Source: Bifidobacterium saguini DSM 23967
Lineage (GTDB): Bacteria; Actinomycetota; Actinomycetes; Actinomycetales; Bifidobacteriaceae
DNA length: 64,000 nucleotides
Assembly (NCBI RefSeq): GCF_000741715.1
Contig: NZ_JGZN01000013.1
Location: 1 to 64,000 of the forward strand
Direction: 5' to 3'
Shown here piece by piece: positions 41,433-50,007 of this stretch; within the stretch, counting starts at the first letter, position 1; each line of letters opens with the position of its first letter. A program made the translations under genes and the position numbers. The notes under the pieces were generated by a model, which searched no databases, was not told the DNA's origin, and saw only the letters and a program-made list of their open reading frames with translations.

Positions 41433-42419
41433 TTATTTGCGCGCGCTGACCAGATAGTTCAGTACGGAACCAGCAGCCACGAGCAGGGCGCCGAACCAGA
41501 ACGGCACGGATAGCGCGAGGCCGAGCAGCGCGGCGCTGGCACCAGTGGAGAGCACCGGCGTGGCATAGGACGCAATGGCCAAGCGCTCCATCGAGCCATG
41601 CAGAATGCCGTAGCCCCAGCAGGCGTAGCCGCCCGCAATCACCACGGCGGTAATCACCACGAATAACCATGACTTGAAGGTCGGCGCTTGAGCCGGCATT
41701 CCCTGGCCGGATGCGAAATGAATAATCCACAACGCCACAGCCACGCACGGGAAGAACACCGACGTACCATCCACGCCCTTGGACCAGGCCGGCGTAAACA
41801 CCGCATAAATCGACCATGCGAACGCACCCAGGAACGCCAGAATATACGGCAGAGGATTTTGCGCGATATGCGCGGCCGCCGCATGCCAGTCAAGCCCGGA
41901 ATTGCCGCCGACCGCCAGCACCACGCCGGCCGTGGCCACGACCGCACCCGGCAGCACTTTGAGTACTGCATTCTTGCGATGGGAAACACCGGCCGCGAGC
42001 AGCACCATCATCGTGGGCCATAAATAATTGACCAAGCTCACTTCCACAGACGAAGCATCCGTGGAAGCCAAGCCGAGCGAAAGCGAAATCGAGGATTCGT
42101 AGAACACGAACAGAAGTCCGCCGCCAATCAGATACTTGCGCGGAAACTCTTTAAGCGGTGCCGGGCGACGGAAAATCAGCAGCAGGATACCGCCGAACGT
42201 GTAGATCAGCGCGGAGCCGAGCGTGGCACCGAAGCCCTCGGACACGATGCGCACCGTGCCAGCCATGAAGCTCCACAGCACAATGGCCATCAGACCGACG
42301 ACGGTCGCGCCTGAGGAGACTACATGACCGCCGGTCAAGTTTGGTTGGTTGCCCGCATTGCCGTTTGCGCTACTTGCGTTGTTCGCGTCGTTATGCGCAT
42401 TCTGCGTGTTCTCCGCCAC
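41433..42419 (-). CDS. YddG-like EamA-family exporter
   Basis: A 328-residue, ten-helix DMT transporter. The segment VSLVNYLWPTMMVLLAAGVSH matches the NYLWP signature of YddG-type aromatic amino acid exporters, and FGALLVAAGSVLNYLVS closes the second EamA repeat. About 35 polar Asn/Ala-rich residues precede the first helix. The start is a GTG at 42419 with GGGGGA upstream. The substrate is inferred from family only. Confidence 0.82.
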   Translation of the reverse strand: MAENTQNAHNDANNASSANGNAGNQPNLTGGHVVSSGATVVGLMAIVLWSFMAGTVRIVSEGFGATLGSALIYTFGGILLLIFRRPAPLKEFPRKYLIGGGLLFVFYESSISLSLGLASTDASSVEVSLVNYLWPTMMVLLAAGVSHRKNAVLKVLPGAVVATAGVVLAVGGNSGLDWHAAAAHIAQNPLPYILAFLGAFAWSIYAVFTPAWSKGVDGTSVFFPCVAVALWIIHFASGQGMPAQAPTFKSWLFVVITAVVIAGGYACWGYGILHGSMERLAIASYATPVLSTGASAALLGLALSVPFWFGALLVAAGSVLNYLVSARK

Positions 42420-42513
42420 CGCGTCCCCCTTGTCCCCGCTGCATATTGTTCCGGGGCCACTCTACCCATCGGACGTGTACAACGCGGGAGCGCCCTTGCA
42501 TATGCCTGTGCAC

Positions 42514-42629
42514 ATCATTCGTATGTCCGCGCAACTTACGGACCCCGCGCGAACATACGAATGATTATGGCGTAAGAATCGTTTGTATGTTCGCGCAGGC
42601 ATTGTCGATTGCGCGCACATACAAACAAA
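42514..42629. repeat. Two intergenic hairpins (CGTATGT type)
   Basis: 42514-42565 is a 52-bp palindrome with arms ATCATTCGTATGTCCGCGC and GCGCGAACATACGAATGAT. The second, centred 64 bp downstream, has arms GTTTGTATGTTCGCGC and GCGCGCACATACAAAC (42581-42626). They resemble the 52-bp family at 19 and 48.7 kb in size but not in sequence. Confidence 0.7.
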
Positions 42630-42666
42630 AATGCCGGGCGAGGTATTGCCTCACTCGGCATTTTCA
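42629..42666. terminator. Hairpin terminator
   Basis: AAAATGCCGGGCGAGG-TATTG-CCTCACTCGGCATTTT, with A and T flanks suited to either strand, downstream of hsp20 on the minus strand and after the repeats. Confidence 0.65.
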
Positions 42667-42689
42667 TTGGCTATGTTTCCCGCCGCCCG

Positions 42690-42890
42690 TTGACTAGTCA
42701 GCGTAGAAAACGTAGAACGAGCAGCGCAGGGAACAAGCTTGATTGCTTGATTGCACGGGAACTTCGATTCCTATCAACCCAGTCGATTGCCTCCTCGTTC
42801 GGAGGCTGGCCCGGCGAACAGCGTCGTCGGACCATATGCTTCACAGCTGAGCTTCAGAACGAAGTTCGATTGATGGCTAAATCCGCTTAA
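42690..42890 (+). pseudogene. Possible gene remnant, unrecognised
   Basis: An open frame ends in IASSFGGWPGEQRRRTICFT and LQNEVRLMAKSA-TAA. It has no ribosome binding site and starts within or after the terminator hairpin. It may be a relic or simple noise; no family is recognised. Confidence 0.2.
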
Positions 42891-42894
42891 CGCA

Positions 42895-43410
42895 TCAGCC
42901 CTCAATCGCGATCTGGTGCTTGGACTCGACTTGCGGCTGAGCCTGCATCTTCGGAACCTGGATGCACAGCGTGCCGTTGTTGTAGCTGGCGTGAATGTCG
43001 GATTCCTTCACGTCGTCGCCAACGTAGAAGCTACGAGAGCAAGAGCCCATATAGCGTTCGCGACGCAGCCAACGACCCTCATCGGAAGCGCAAACGCACT
43101 TCTGATCGGAAGCCTGAGCGTTCTCGCCACTAGCGGACTCAGGAGCCTTATCCTCATGCTCGCTGCTGCGAGATGCAGACACGGTCAGATAGCCGTTGTT
43201 GAGTTCGAGCTTGATATCGTCCTTCTTGAAGCCAGGCATGTCGATGTCAACATCGTAGCCGTTGGCAGTCTCACGCACATCCGTGTTCATCATGTTCGCC
43301 GGCATGGCCGCAGCCACCTGGTTGTCCATGTTGCGCCAACCCTCAAAGAACGGATCGTCGAACAGATCAGAGAACATCGTGTCATTCATCAAAGCCGGAA
43401 ACATTGCCAT
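42895..43410 (-). CDS. hsp20: Hsp20/alpha-crystallin small heat-shock protein
   Basis: A 171-residue chaperone. The alpha-crystallin domain runs from TDVRETANGYDVDIDMPGF to the NNGTLCIQVPK segment, ending in a short C-terminal extension. An acidic, Cys-containing insertion of about 25 residues (HEDKAPESASGENAQ ... CVC) separates strands in mid-domain. It holds unfolded proteins during stress. Start 43410 has GAGGAG nine bases upstream. It is monocistronic. Confidence 0.93.
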   Translation of the reverse strand: MAMFPALMNDTMFSDLFDDPFFEGWRNMDNQVAAAMPANMMNTDVRETANGYDVDIDMPGFKKDDIKLELNNGYLTVSASRSSEHEDKAPESASGENAQASDQKCVCASDEGRWLRRERYMGSCSRSFYVGDDVKESDIHASYNNGTLCIQVPKMQAQPQVESKHQIAIEG

Positions 43411-43621
43411 AATCGGTACTCCTCAACTAGGAGAGAACCTGTTTGGCTACCAACCGCCAGCCCTGTGCAGGACCGACAGCGGTTATCGTGGCAGGCTCCG
43501 GAACCCTCCCGGGCTCTCAACCTTTGACCTTCACTTCACTCAATTCCCGAGGGCGGCAATCATTCCGGAGTTTTACCCACAGTGAAATTCCCCGAAATTT
43601 CGACTTCGCCGCCCCGCAGCC

Positions 43622-44803
43622 TCACATCTGCTGGGCGTTCTCAATCAGCGCATTCTTCAGGTCAGACTCGATCTGACGCATCTTGACCTGCGCGGCCTCG
43701 CGGTTAGCCTTGCCTTCCTTCTGAATCTGCACGGTTTCCTTCAGGGTGGCGATGAGCTCGGAGTTGATTTTCTCCAGCGTCTCGATTTCCACCACGGAGC
43801 GCTGGTTGGCCTTCTCGGCATCCACCGCGCCCTTGTGCAGGGCGGCCGCGTTCTTCTGCAATAGCTTGTTGGTCACATCGTCGGCCTTGTTCTGCAGATC
43901 CAGGGCCTTGCGCTGGTTGGACAGGCCCAGCGCGATTACCATCTGGCTCTTCCACACCGGGATCGTGGTGGAGATGGTGGTGTCGATCTTGTCCACGATG
44001 GTCTGGTCCGCGTTCTGGATGATCTTGATCTGCGGCGCGGTCTGCAACGTCACTACGGAAATACGGTCGAGATCGTCAAGACGCTTCTCGAAACGATCCA
44101 GCTTGGCTTTGAAGTCCTTCAGCAGCTGCGCTTGCATCGGGTCGCCGCTCTTCTGTGCCTCGGCCTCCAAAGCAGGCAACTGAGTGGCACGGAAGTCAGC
44201 GAGCGCCTTCTTGCCGGCCAGCACAGTGATCTTTAGCTCGCGATACTGCTGTGCGTTCTGCGTGTACATCGTGTCGTACATGGAAATGTCCGCAACCAAG
44301 CGCGACTGTGCGGCCTCAAGCTTGACGATAATCTCGTCGATCTGCGCATCAACCTTCTGGTAACGGCGGCGCAGCTTATCAATGGAGACGGCGACCTGTC
44401 CCAAAATCGGAATCTTACGGAAGCCGCCGAGCTCGGCCTCATCGATGGTCACGAGCATGGTGTTGAGCAGCTCGCCCGCCTCGCCTGTGTCTTTGGAACG
44501 GGTTTCAGACAGGATTTCGTCCGCGAATGTGGAGGTGGCGCGCTGGGCATCCTTGCCGTAGGAGGATTCGATGCCTTCGCGCGTGAAGTCGATGCTGCTG
44601 GCCATCTGCGTGACCTGCTGCTGGTCTGCTTCCGGCAGTTTGGCGATCTGCTGGTCCGGGGTCAACGCTGCGGCGGCCTGTGCCTCGGCGGCAGTAGGCA
44701 CTAATACTCCATTCGCCGCGCCAGTACCAGCGCTCAGCGCTGGGCTGGTGACAGCGGCGGTGCTGCCCTTGGCGAGGTCTGCGAGGGTGATTTGTGTGGT
44801 CAT
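43622..44803 (-). CDS. telA: TelA-family protein (toxic anion resistance)
   Basis: A 393-residue TelA/KlaA-family protein, largely helical and coiled-coil, cytoplasmic. Family landmarks: GGFRKIPILGQVAVSIDKLRRRY in the middle, YRELKITVLAGKKALADF, and IPVWKSQMVIALGLSNQRKAL near the C-terminus. AAAGGA precedes the start. It is the last gene of a four-gene minus-strand operon with a binding protein, XpaC and a VWA lipoprotein. TelA proteins are linked to tellurite and envelope-stress tolerance; the mechanism is unknown. Confidence 0.92.
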   Translation of the reverse strand: MTTQITLADLAKGSTAAVTSPALSAGTGAANGVLVPTAAEAQAAAALTPDQQIAKLPEADQQQVTQMASSIDFTREGIESSYGKDAQRATSTFADEILSETRSKDTGEAGELLNTMLVTIDEAELGGFRKIPILGQVAVSIDKLRRRYQKVDAQIDEIIVKLEAAQSRLVADISMYDTMYTQNAQQYRELKITVLAGKKALADFRATQLPALEAEAQKSGDPMQAQLLKDFKAKLDRFEKRLDDLDRISVVTLQTAPQIKIIQNADQTIVDKIDTTISTTIPVWKSQMVIALGLSNQRKALDLQNKADDVTNKLLQKNAAALHKGAVDAEKANQRSVVEIETLEKINSELIATLKETVQIQKEGKANREAAQVKMRQIESDLKNALIENAQQM

Positions 44804-44851
44804 TTGGGTTCCTTTCGTAACGGCTGCGATTGATGATGGAGCAAAAGAGAG

Positions 44852-45958
44852 CTACTGCTGTAAATCGACACCTTTCAGAGTGGAGATGAGCTGCTGCATG
44901 GCGTCGTTGTTGGGCAGTTCGGAAACGGCTGGAACCTGCTCAAGGGTACCGGGTACGCCAAAGCGCTTGATGGAGTCGGTGCCGGCGAAGTTGGCTGCAC
45001 GGAAACCGTGACGCTCCCATGCGAGCTTCTGCACTTTCTGGCTCTTCAGCACGCTCAACAGCTTGGAGCCTTTGTCGTCCAGCGCCATCAACGTGTGCGT
45101 GCTCCACACGGTCGGCGTGGGATAAACGACCACCACGTCATCCTTGATTTGTTTGAATGCGTCCGGCTGGTTTACGGCCAAATCCAGCAGTTGCGATTCG
45201 TAGCCCACCATCATCGGCTTCGAACCCACACCGAGCGTCAGGAATTGGTTGAACGCGTCTTCCGAAGAGGTTTCCATCCAGCCCGACTTGGCGAAAATCG
45301 CCTTGATTTTCTCGCCGTCGCGGGCCACAGAATCCGTGGTGGCCGGCTGCCCACCGTTCATCACGGTGGCTATCAGCGCCGCGTATTCGTTGCCTGAGTT
45401 CGACTGCACCGGGTCGGTGGAGTCGATACGGAACTGTCCGTAACCATTCGCGTAGCCCACGTCCGTCCACGTCTTGTTGTTGACCATCGCGTCCACGGCT
45501 TTGGCCATGTCCATGTGGTACGCACCGGAATCATCCTTGGTAATCAGACCGCTGGCCACCAGCCCCTCGGCCACCGCCTTATGCGTGTACAGCACAATCG
45601 GCGAGTTGAAGACGATGTCGCTTTGCGCGGCCTTCACGCCCTTGGCTTTGCCGTATTCCACGGCCGCACGCGAGGAGGGGAACAGGTAATCCATGCCCTT
45701 GGTGTCGGCGTCCATCATGGCCAGCGATCCGGCCTTGCGGTAGTCGATGTTGAGGCCCTGCTCGGCGGCGAGCGCCTTAAATTTGGCATCATCGAAGAGC
45801 CCGATTTTTTCGCCGCCCAGGTAACCGTTCACGCTGACTTGTTCCACAGGGGCCGCGGGCTTCGGCTGGGCTTGTCGCCAAACCAAGGTGCCGCAGATCA
45901 CTGCCACTACTGCGAGCAGCGCGATAAGTCCGATGATTTTCGATTTCGATAGTTTCAT
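44852..45958 (-). CDS. Membrane-anchored extracellular solute-binding-like protein
   Basis: A 368-residue protein with an N-terminal signal-anchor (KIIGLIALLAVVAVICGTLVW; no proper lipobox) and a periplasmic-binding-protein type II fold (VNGYLGGEKIGLFDD, SPIVLYTHKAVAEGL, SNSGNEYAALIATVMNGG). No ABC permease or ATPase gene is near. It overlaps the upstream xpaC gene by four bases (ATGA). Its fold matches the N-terminal half of the VWA lipoprotein two genes upstream, including the DPVQSNSGNEYAAL / SATQSNSGASAYLAF correspondence. It probably senses a ligand rather than importing it. Confidence 0.8.
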   Translation of the reverse strand: MKLSKSKIIGLIALLAVVAVICGTLVWRQAQPKPAAPVEQVSVNGYLGGEKIGLFDDAKFKALAAEQGLNIDYRKAGSLAMMDADTKGMDYLFPSSRAAVEYGKAKGVKAAQSDIVFNSPIVLYTHKAVAEGLVASGLITKDDSGAYHMDMAKAVDAMVNNKTWTDVGYANGYGQFRIDSTDPVQSNSGNEYAALIATVMNGGQPATTDSVARDGEKIKAIFAKSGWMETSSEDAFNQFLTLGVGSKPMMVGYESQLLDLAVNQPDAFKQIKDDVVVVYPTPTVWSTHTLMALDDKGSKLLSVLKSQKVQKLAWERHGFRAANFAGTDSIKRFGVPGTLEQVPAVSELPNNDAMQQLISTLKGVDLQQ

Positions 45959-46755
45959 TCCTGCTCCTGCCGCCCTTCTGCCGGTTTCTGGGCCGGCTTG
46001 GACCGCACTGGTTCCGGCTGGGGCTGATTCCCGCTCGCCCAGCTCAGTCGATCAAACTGCTCCAATTGATCCGATTGCTCACGCTGATTCGTCAATTGCG
46101 ACTGTGCATTGCGTTGCGCTGGCCTCTGCTGCGATTGCGGCTGCGTCGCGGCATCGTACCCATCCATGCGCGCCAAGCGCTGGATTGCATCGGAATCAGC
46201 TGCGATGCCCAAGGTTTTGGCGCTGACCGCGCGGCTCAGCTCGCCGGCCGCGGTCTGCTCAAGCACCTGCAGTGCCTCGATGGTTTCTGTGCGCGCTTTG
46301 GCGATTTGGTCGCGCGCGCCCGAGCTTTCCACATCCACATAGGAGCGCAGCAGCTGCTCGGTTTGCTCACCGTACACAGTGATGTAGTGGCGCAGCGTCT
46401 GATAGGCGGAGGTGTCGCGGGTCACGTAGTTCACCAGGTCGCGCGTGGCCACGATGAAATCGTTGGATTCCGCGCGCACGGAGGCATCGCGCACTTGGGA
46501 GGTCAGCGTAGCAATCGAGCGCAGCCGAGCATTGGCAGCATCAATGGCATCAGCCGCCTTCTGCCCATTGGGCAACGCAGAGGCCAGGGCTCGGCCGATT
46601 CGCCGTTCGGGCTCGGTCAATGTGGACACCGCCACATAGCCGAGACCGGCCAGCACCACGGCCACACCGGCACCGACCACGCCGCCGCCGGCCAGCCAGA
46701 AGCCGAAGCCGGCGAGCGCCAACCCAGCTATGAATCCGCAGATTACTTGGAGCAT
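45955..46755 (-). CDS. xpaC: XpaC-family protein
   Basis: A 266-residue protein: two N-terminal membrane helices (VICGFIAGLALAGFGFWLAG and VVGAGVAVVLAGLGYVAVST) followed by a long helical XpaC (5-bromo-4-chloroindolyl phosphate hydrolysis) domain and a Gln/Pro-rich tail. The start overlaps the stop of the VWA gene (TGATG) and the stop overlaps the next start (ATGA), so translation is coupled on both sides. XpaC and TelA occur together in many Gram-positives; the role is unknown. Confidence 0.85.
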   Translation of the reverse strand: MLQVICGFIAGLALAGFGFWLAGGGVVGAGVAVVLAGLGYVAVSTLTEPERRIGRALASALPNGQKAADAIDAANARLRSIATLTSQVRDASVRAESNDFIVATRDLVNYVTRDTSAYQTLRHYITVYGEQTEQLLRSYVDVESSGARDQIAKARTETIEALQVLEQTAAGELSRAVSAKTLGIAADSDAIQRLARMDGYDAATQPQSQQRPAQRNAQSQLTNQREQSDQLEQFDRLSWASGNQPQPEPVRSKPAQKPAEGRQEQE

Positions 46756-48452
46756 CAGTTGAACCCCTTGACCTGACGGAACACGGAGGCAAGATCGCCA
46801 GAGCGGCCATCGAATACCTTGGCGTTGCTGAGTTTTGCGAGCGATTTCAGCTGGCTGGAATCGGCGTCTCCGAACATGATGGAGAAGACCGGCACATCGC
46901 GGCCACTGCTCTGGTATGCGGATTCGAATGCTTTCTGATTGTCAGTCATTGAACGGCCATCAGTCATCAGCACAATGGCTGTGGTGTATTTGGAGGCTTC
47001 TGATTCGCTGGGCAGCTGCTGCAATGCGGCTTCGAGACCGGCGTAAATATCGGTGCCGCCGCTGGCCTCGGTGACTTGCGCGTCGTTCAGTAGTTTGCCG
47101 GTGTTCGTGCCAGTGGCCTTAACCGGATCATGGGCCTCGGATTCAAACGGAATCAGAATGTTCACATCACCATCCGCGGGCTCGATATAAGCGGCCTTGG
47201 CTTTGTTCTGGTCCAGTGCGGCGTTAAGGCCCTTGACCACACCATCCTTGCCCTCACCAGACATTGAACCGGAGTAATCAACCACCCAAACAGTCCAGCT
47301 TGGCTTCCTCAGCACGGTCTGGTACACGTTCAGCGCGCTGTTAATAACCGAGGCCGCAGGCAATGGAATGGTTTTAAGCGCGGAAGCATCAGTATTGATG
47401 CCCCATTCAGCACGGAAGGATTGCTGCACTTGGGAATCCGATGCGTAGGCGAGTGCGCCACCGAGACCGGTACGGCGGCCTGCGCGTTCGAATTCGAGCT
47501 TGGAATCCTTGGAGCTGAGCGCCTTGGCGAACGAGTCGAATGCGTCCTTGAGCTTCTGGCCGCGGTCCACGTAGCCCAGCGGTGAATCAGAAACGGCTAT
47601 GCCATCGGACGGGTAGATGGCGAGCAACGGATCGTGACCTTTTTTGGTCAGTGTCTTATCCGCCTGAATCACCAGGGACTCATAGTTGACCATTGAATCG
47701 AAGCGATCAGGCTTGGCGACCACCATGTCTTTAAGCCAGTCTGAAGAACCGGAGGAGCGGTCCACGCCGGAGAGCAGCTTGGTCACGGAATCCTTAAGCT
47801 CAGTATTGCTCAAATCCTGTTCGCTTAACGGCTGGTCGCCGCCGCGCAATGCGGTCATAAAGGCCAGGTAAGCGGAGGCACCTGAATTTGATTGGGTGGC
47901 GGAAGTCATCGAGAATTTGAGAGCCCCGTTGCTGACCGCGGAGAGAATGTCTGCAGTGGAGACCGGCTTGGTTTTCCCGGAGTCATCTGCCCAGCCGAGG
48001 TTGATTGCTTTGGATTTGGCGATGCCGAACACGATAGGCGTGGTGGATGTGCTGGTGGCGTCTTTGACGATATGTTTGGTGTCGCCCATTGAAATCCACA
48101 TGGAGGAGGCCGGCCAGACGGCGTCGTAGTCCTCGCCGCCATTCTTGAGCGCATTCATGATTTCCAGCGAACCCATGTAGTGCATGGTGATGGCCACATT
48201 AGATTCATCGGCGGCCTTCTGGATGGCGGTGGCCACTTCCTTGTTTTCCGAGCCGGAGGCGATGCTCAGAGTAGCGGTCGGCTTGTTGTTCGATGGCGTG
48301 AATGTTTGCGTGTTTGCGTTAGCGTCATCCGCGGAATCATTATTAGAATTCAGTCCAGCATTAATCGAGCAGCCGGTCAGTACAAGCGCGCCGGCGCATA
48401 CTAGTGCCGCAACCGCTGCGGCGCGGCGACGAAGAGAAGAGACAATGCCCAT
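46755..48452 (-). CDS. Lipoprotein with binding-protein and VWA domains
   Basis: A 565-residue exported lipoprotein. Lipobox ALVLTGC places the lipidated Cys at residue 28. Residues about 55-340 are a type II binding-protein fold (LSIASGSENKEVATAIQKAA, IVFGIAKSKAINLGW, SNSGASAYLAFMTALRGG). Residues about 375-565 are a von Willebrand A domain with intact MIDAS: DYSGSMS, T in GGTDIYAG and D in LMTDGRSM. Start 48452 gives the proper signal peptide. As first gene of the TelA operon it probably is the outside receptor or scaffold that works with XpaC and TelA. Confidence 0.85.
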   Translation of the reverse strand: MGIVSSLRRRAAAVAALVCAGALVLTGCSINAGLNSNNDSADDANANTQTFTPSNNKPTATLSIASGSENKEVATAIQKAADESNVAITMHYMGSLEIMNALKNGGEDYDAVWPASSMWISMGDTKHIVKDATSTSTTPIVFGIAKSKAINLGWADDSGKTKPVSTADILSAVSNGALKFSMTSATQSNSGASAYLAFMTALRGGDQPLSEQDLSNTELKDSVTKLLSGVDRSSGSSDWLKDMVVAKPDRFDSMVNYESLVIQADKTLTKKGHDPLLAIYPSDGIAVSDSPLGYVDRGQKLKDAFDSFAKALSSKDSKLEFERAGRRTGLGGALAYASDSQVQQSFRAEWGINTDASALKTIPLPAASVINSALNVYQTVLRKPSWTVWVVDYSGSMSGEGKDGVVKGLNAALDQNKAKAAYIEPADGDVNILIPFESEAHDPVKATGTNTGKLLNDAQVTEASGGTDIYAGLEAALQQLPSESEASKYTTAIVLMTDGRSMTDNQKAFESAYQSSGRDVPVFSIMFGDADSSQLKSLAKLSNAKVFDGRSGDLASVFRQVKGFN

Positions 48453-48661
48453 AATTCCATTCTTCTCCCGCCTTATAAAGAGGCTATACCTCAAGGTGAC
48501 AGAAAAATGAACTCTCAATGAAGAACTACACTCAGCTACGTAGTTATCGATGGGTGCAGGGCATCAACGCCGAAGCCCCGACCATTATCTATCAGCCACC
48601 AATCACAACCAACATCCCTCATTAACACAACCGCCACATCATTAAGCACAACCGCCACACT

Positions 48662-48835
48662 GAGCGCAAGGAATTCGGGCCAGAACCCTTGTCCTCCCGA
48701 ATTTCTTGCACTCAGCAACCGTCAGTGCAAGAAATTCGGGAAATGACCGCCATTCTCCGGAAATCCTTGCGCTGAGTGAGTGTCAGTGCAAGGATTTCGG
48801 GAAGTAGCCAGTTATTTCCGGAATTTCTTGCACTG
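48662..48835. repeat. Array of three 52-bp hairpins with 61-bp period
   Basis: Units at 48662-48713, 48723-48774 and 48784-48835 share arms CAGTGCAAGAAATTCGGG and CCGAATTTCTTGCACTG; start-to-start distances are both exactly 61 bp. It is the same family as 19043-19216. The array lies between the hydrolase stop and the VWA gene promoter. Hairpins may end transcription of the hydrolase. Confidence 0.85.
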
Positions 48836-48892
48836 ATATGTGTTCACCGCGACTTCGCTACGCGGCTTCACTGCGATGCATAGGAAACACCA

Positions 48893-49984
48893 TTAGTACG
48901 AGGCGCTGGCGATCATTGGATCATCGTAGAAACTCAAGATCTTATCCAAATACGGCTTATAGGTGCTATTGGGCATTGAGAAGATCTCGTGACGCGATTC
49001 AGGGAAGCGCACCAGATTGGCTTCGCCGCCACCATCTTTGACCAGTTGGATGAACTTGTTTTGAGGCTTATTCAGCACCCAAATATCGTGGCCGGATTGG
49101 AACAATAGAATCGGGGTTTCCACTTCCGCACAGGCCGAAGGTTTCAGCACTGCACGATTCAGCTTCAACGCCTGACGCACCCATTCGAACGCTGCGCAAT
49201 AAGTCTGGTATTCCGGATTTTCACAGCGCAGTTTGAAGTACCAACGTTCGCGCGCTTCGGATGCGCCTTCATTGCCCTTCATTGAAAATTCCGGCGTGAA
49301 GTCGGTTTGCCCGAATACGCGCTTCTTGCTGAAGCCCAGACCACACAAAGTGCCGACCAGCACACGAGCCACATTCAGCGGCATACCGGTAGCGGGGGCA
49401 ATCATCGGCGCGGAAAGCACGGCCTTATCAAACAGGGTTGGGTATTGTTCCAACACTGCAGCGCCGATACCGCCGCCCATTGAATGACAGAACAGATTCA
49501 GCGGCATACCGGCCGCATACTGCTGCCCGATGGTTTCGGCGAATGCGGCCAAATCAGCCACGTAGCGGCGCCAATTGTCAATCCACACCATGCAGGGGTT
49601 TTCTACATCGCGCGCGGATTTGCCGTGGCCGCGGTGTTCCAGTATGCACACCGAGTAGCCGGCGAGGAGGAAGTACCAGACGAGCTCATCGTATTTTTCG
49701 GCGAACTCGGTGAAGCCGTGGCTAATCACGATGGCACCGCGGAATGTGGCGGTTGCGCCTTCTTCACGGATGGCATCGAATTTGCCAGCGTCATAACACA
49801 GGTAGTGCAGCTGACCGGATCGACCGCCGGTATCCATAAGCCCGGAAAGCGGTTCGAGCCCAGCCGCACGCTCGGCGGCGGAAGGATCGAACCAGCCTTC
49901 GTCGCGGCACTGTTCAAGTGCCGGCAACACGGTATTCTGCATGGTTTCGGCGTACTTGTTTTCGTCGATCATCGTCAGCTGCAT
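48893..49984 (-). CDS. Alpha/beta hydrolase (lysophospholipase/monoacylglycerol lipase-like)
   Basis: A 363-residue serine hydrolase of the Hydrolase_4 group. Landmarks: VISHGFTEFAEKYDEL (oxyanion region), LEHRGHGKSAR, nucleophile Ser in LFCHSMGGGIGA, Asp in FQSGHDIWVL and His in ESRHEIFSM. No signal peptide. A second in-frame ATG at 49972 is possible; neither has an ideal ribosome binding site. The S9 peptidase gene upstream is 23 bp away on the same strand, so the two are probably co-transcribed. Confidence 0.88.
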   Translation of the reverse strand: MQLTMIDENKYAETMQNTVLPALEQCRDEGWFDPSAAERAAGLEPLSGLMDTGGRSGQLHYLCYDAGKFDAIREEGATATFRGAIVISHGFTEFAEKYDELVWYFLLAGYSVCILEHRGHGKSARDVENPCMVWIDNWRRYVADLAAFAETIGQQYAAGMPLNLFCHSMGGGIGAAVLEQYPTLFDKAVLSAPMIAPATGMPLNVARVLVGTLCGLGFSKKRVFGQTDFTPEFSMKGNEGASEARERWYFKLRCENPEYQTYCAAFEWVRQALKLNRAVLKPSACAEVETPILLFQSGHDIWVLNKPQNKFIQLVKDGGGEANLVRFPESRHEIFSMPNSTYKPYLDKILSFYDDPMIASASY

Positions 49985-50007
49985 GTCCTTATTGTAAAAC
50001 CCTCCGT

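Noticed and set aside
43411..43620. HAIR-type HspR site before hsp20
   Set aside because: A CTTGAGT-N7-ACTCAAG repeat is not present; only short partial matches (TTGAGTG) occur.
48662..48835. Regular repeats at 61-bp period considered as a CRISPR array
   Set aside because: The repeat units are palindromes of 52 bp with variable interiors and only 9-bp spacers. Copies are imperfect, there are only three per locus, and no cas gene is near.
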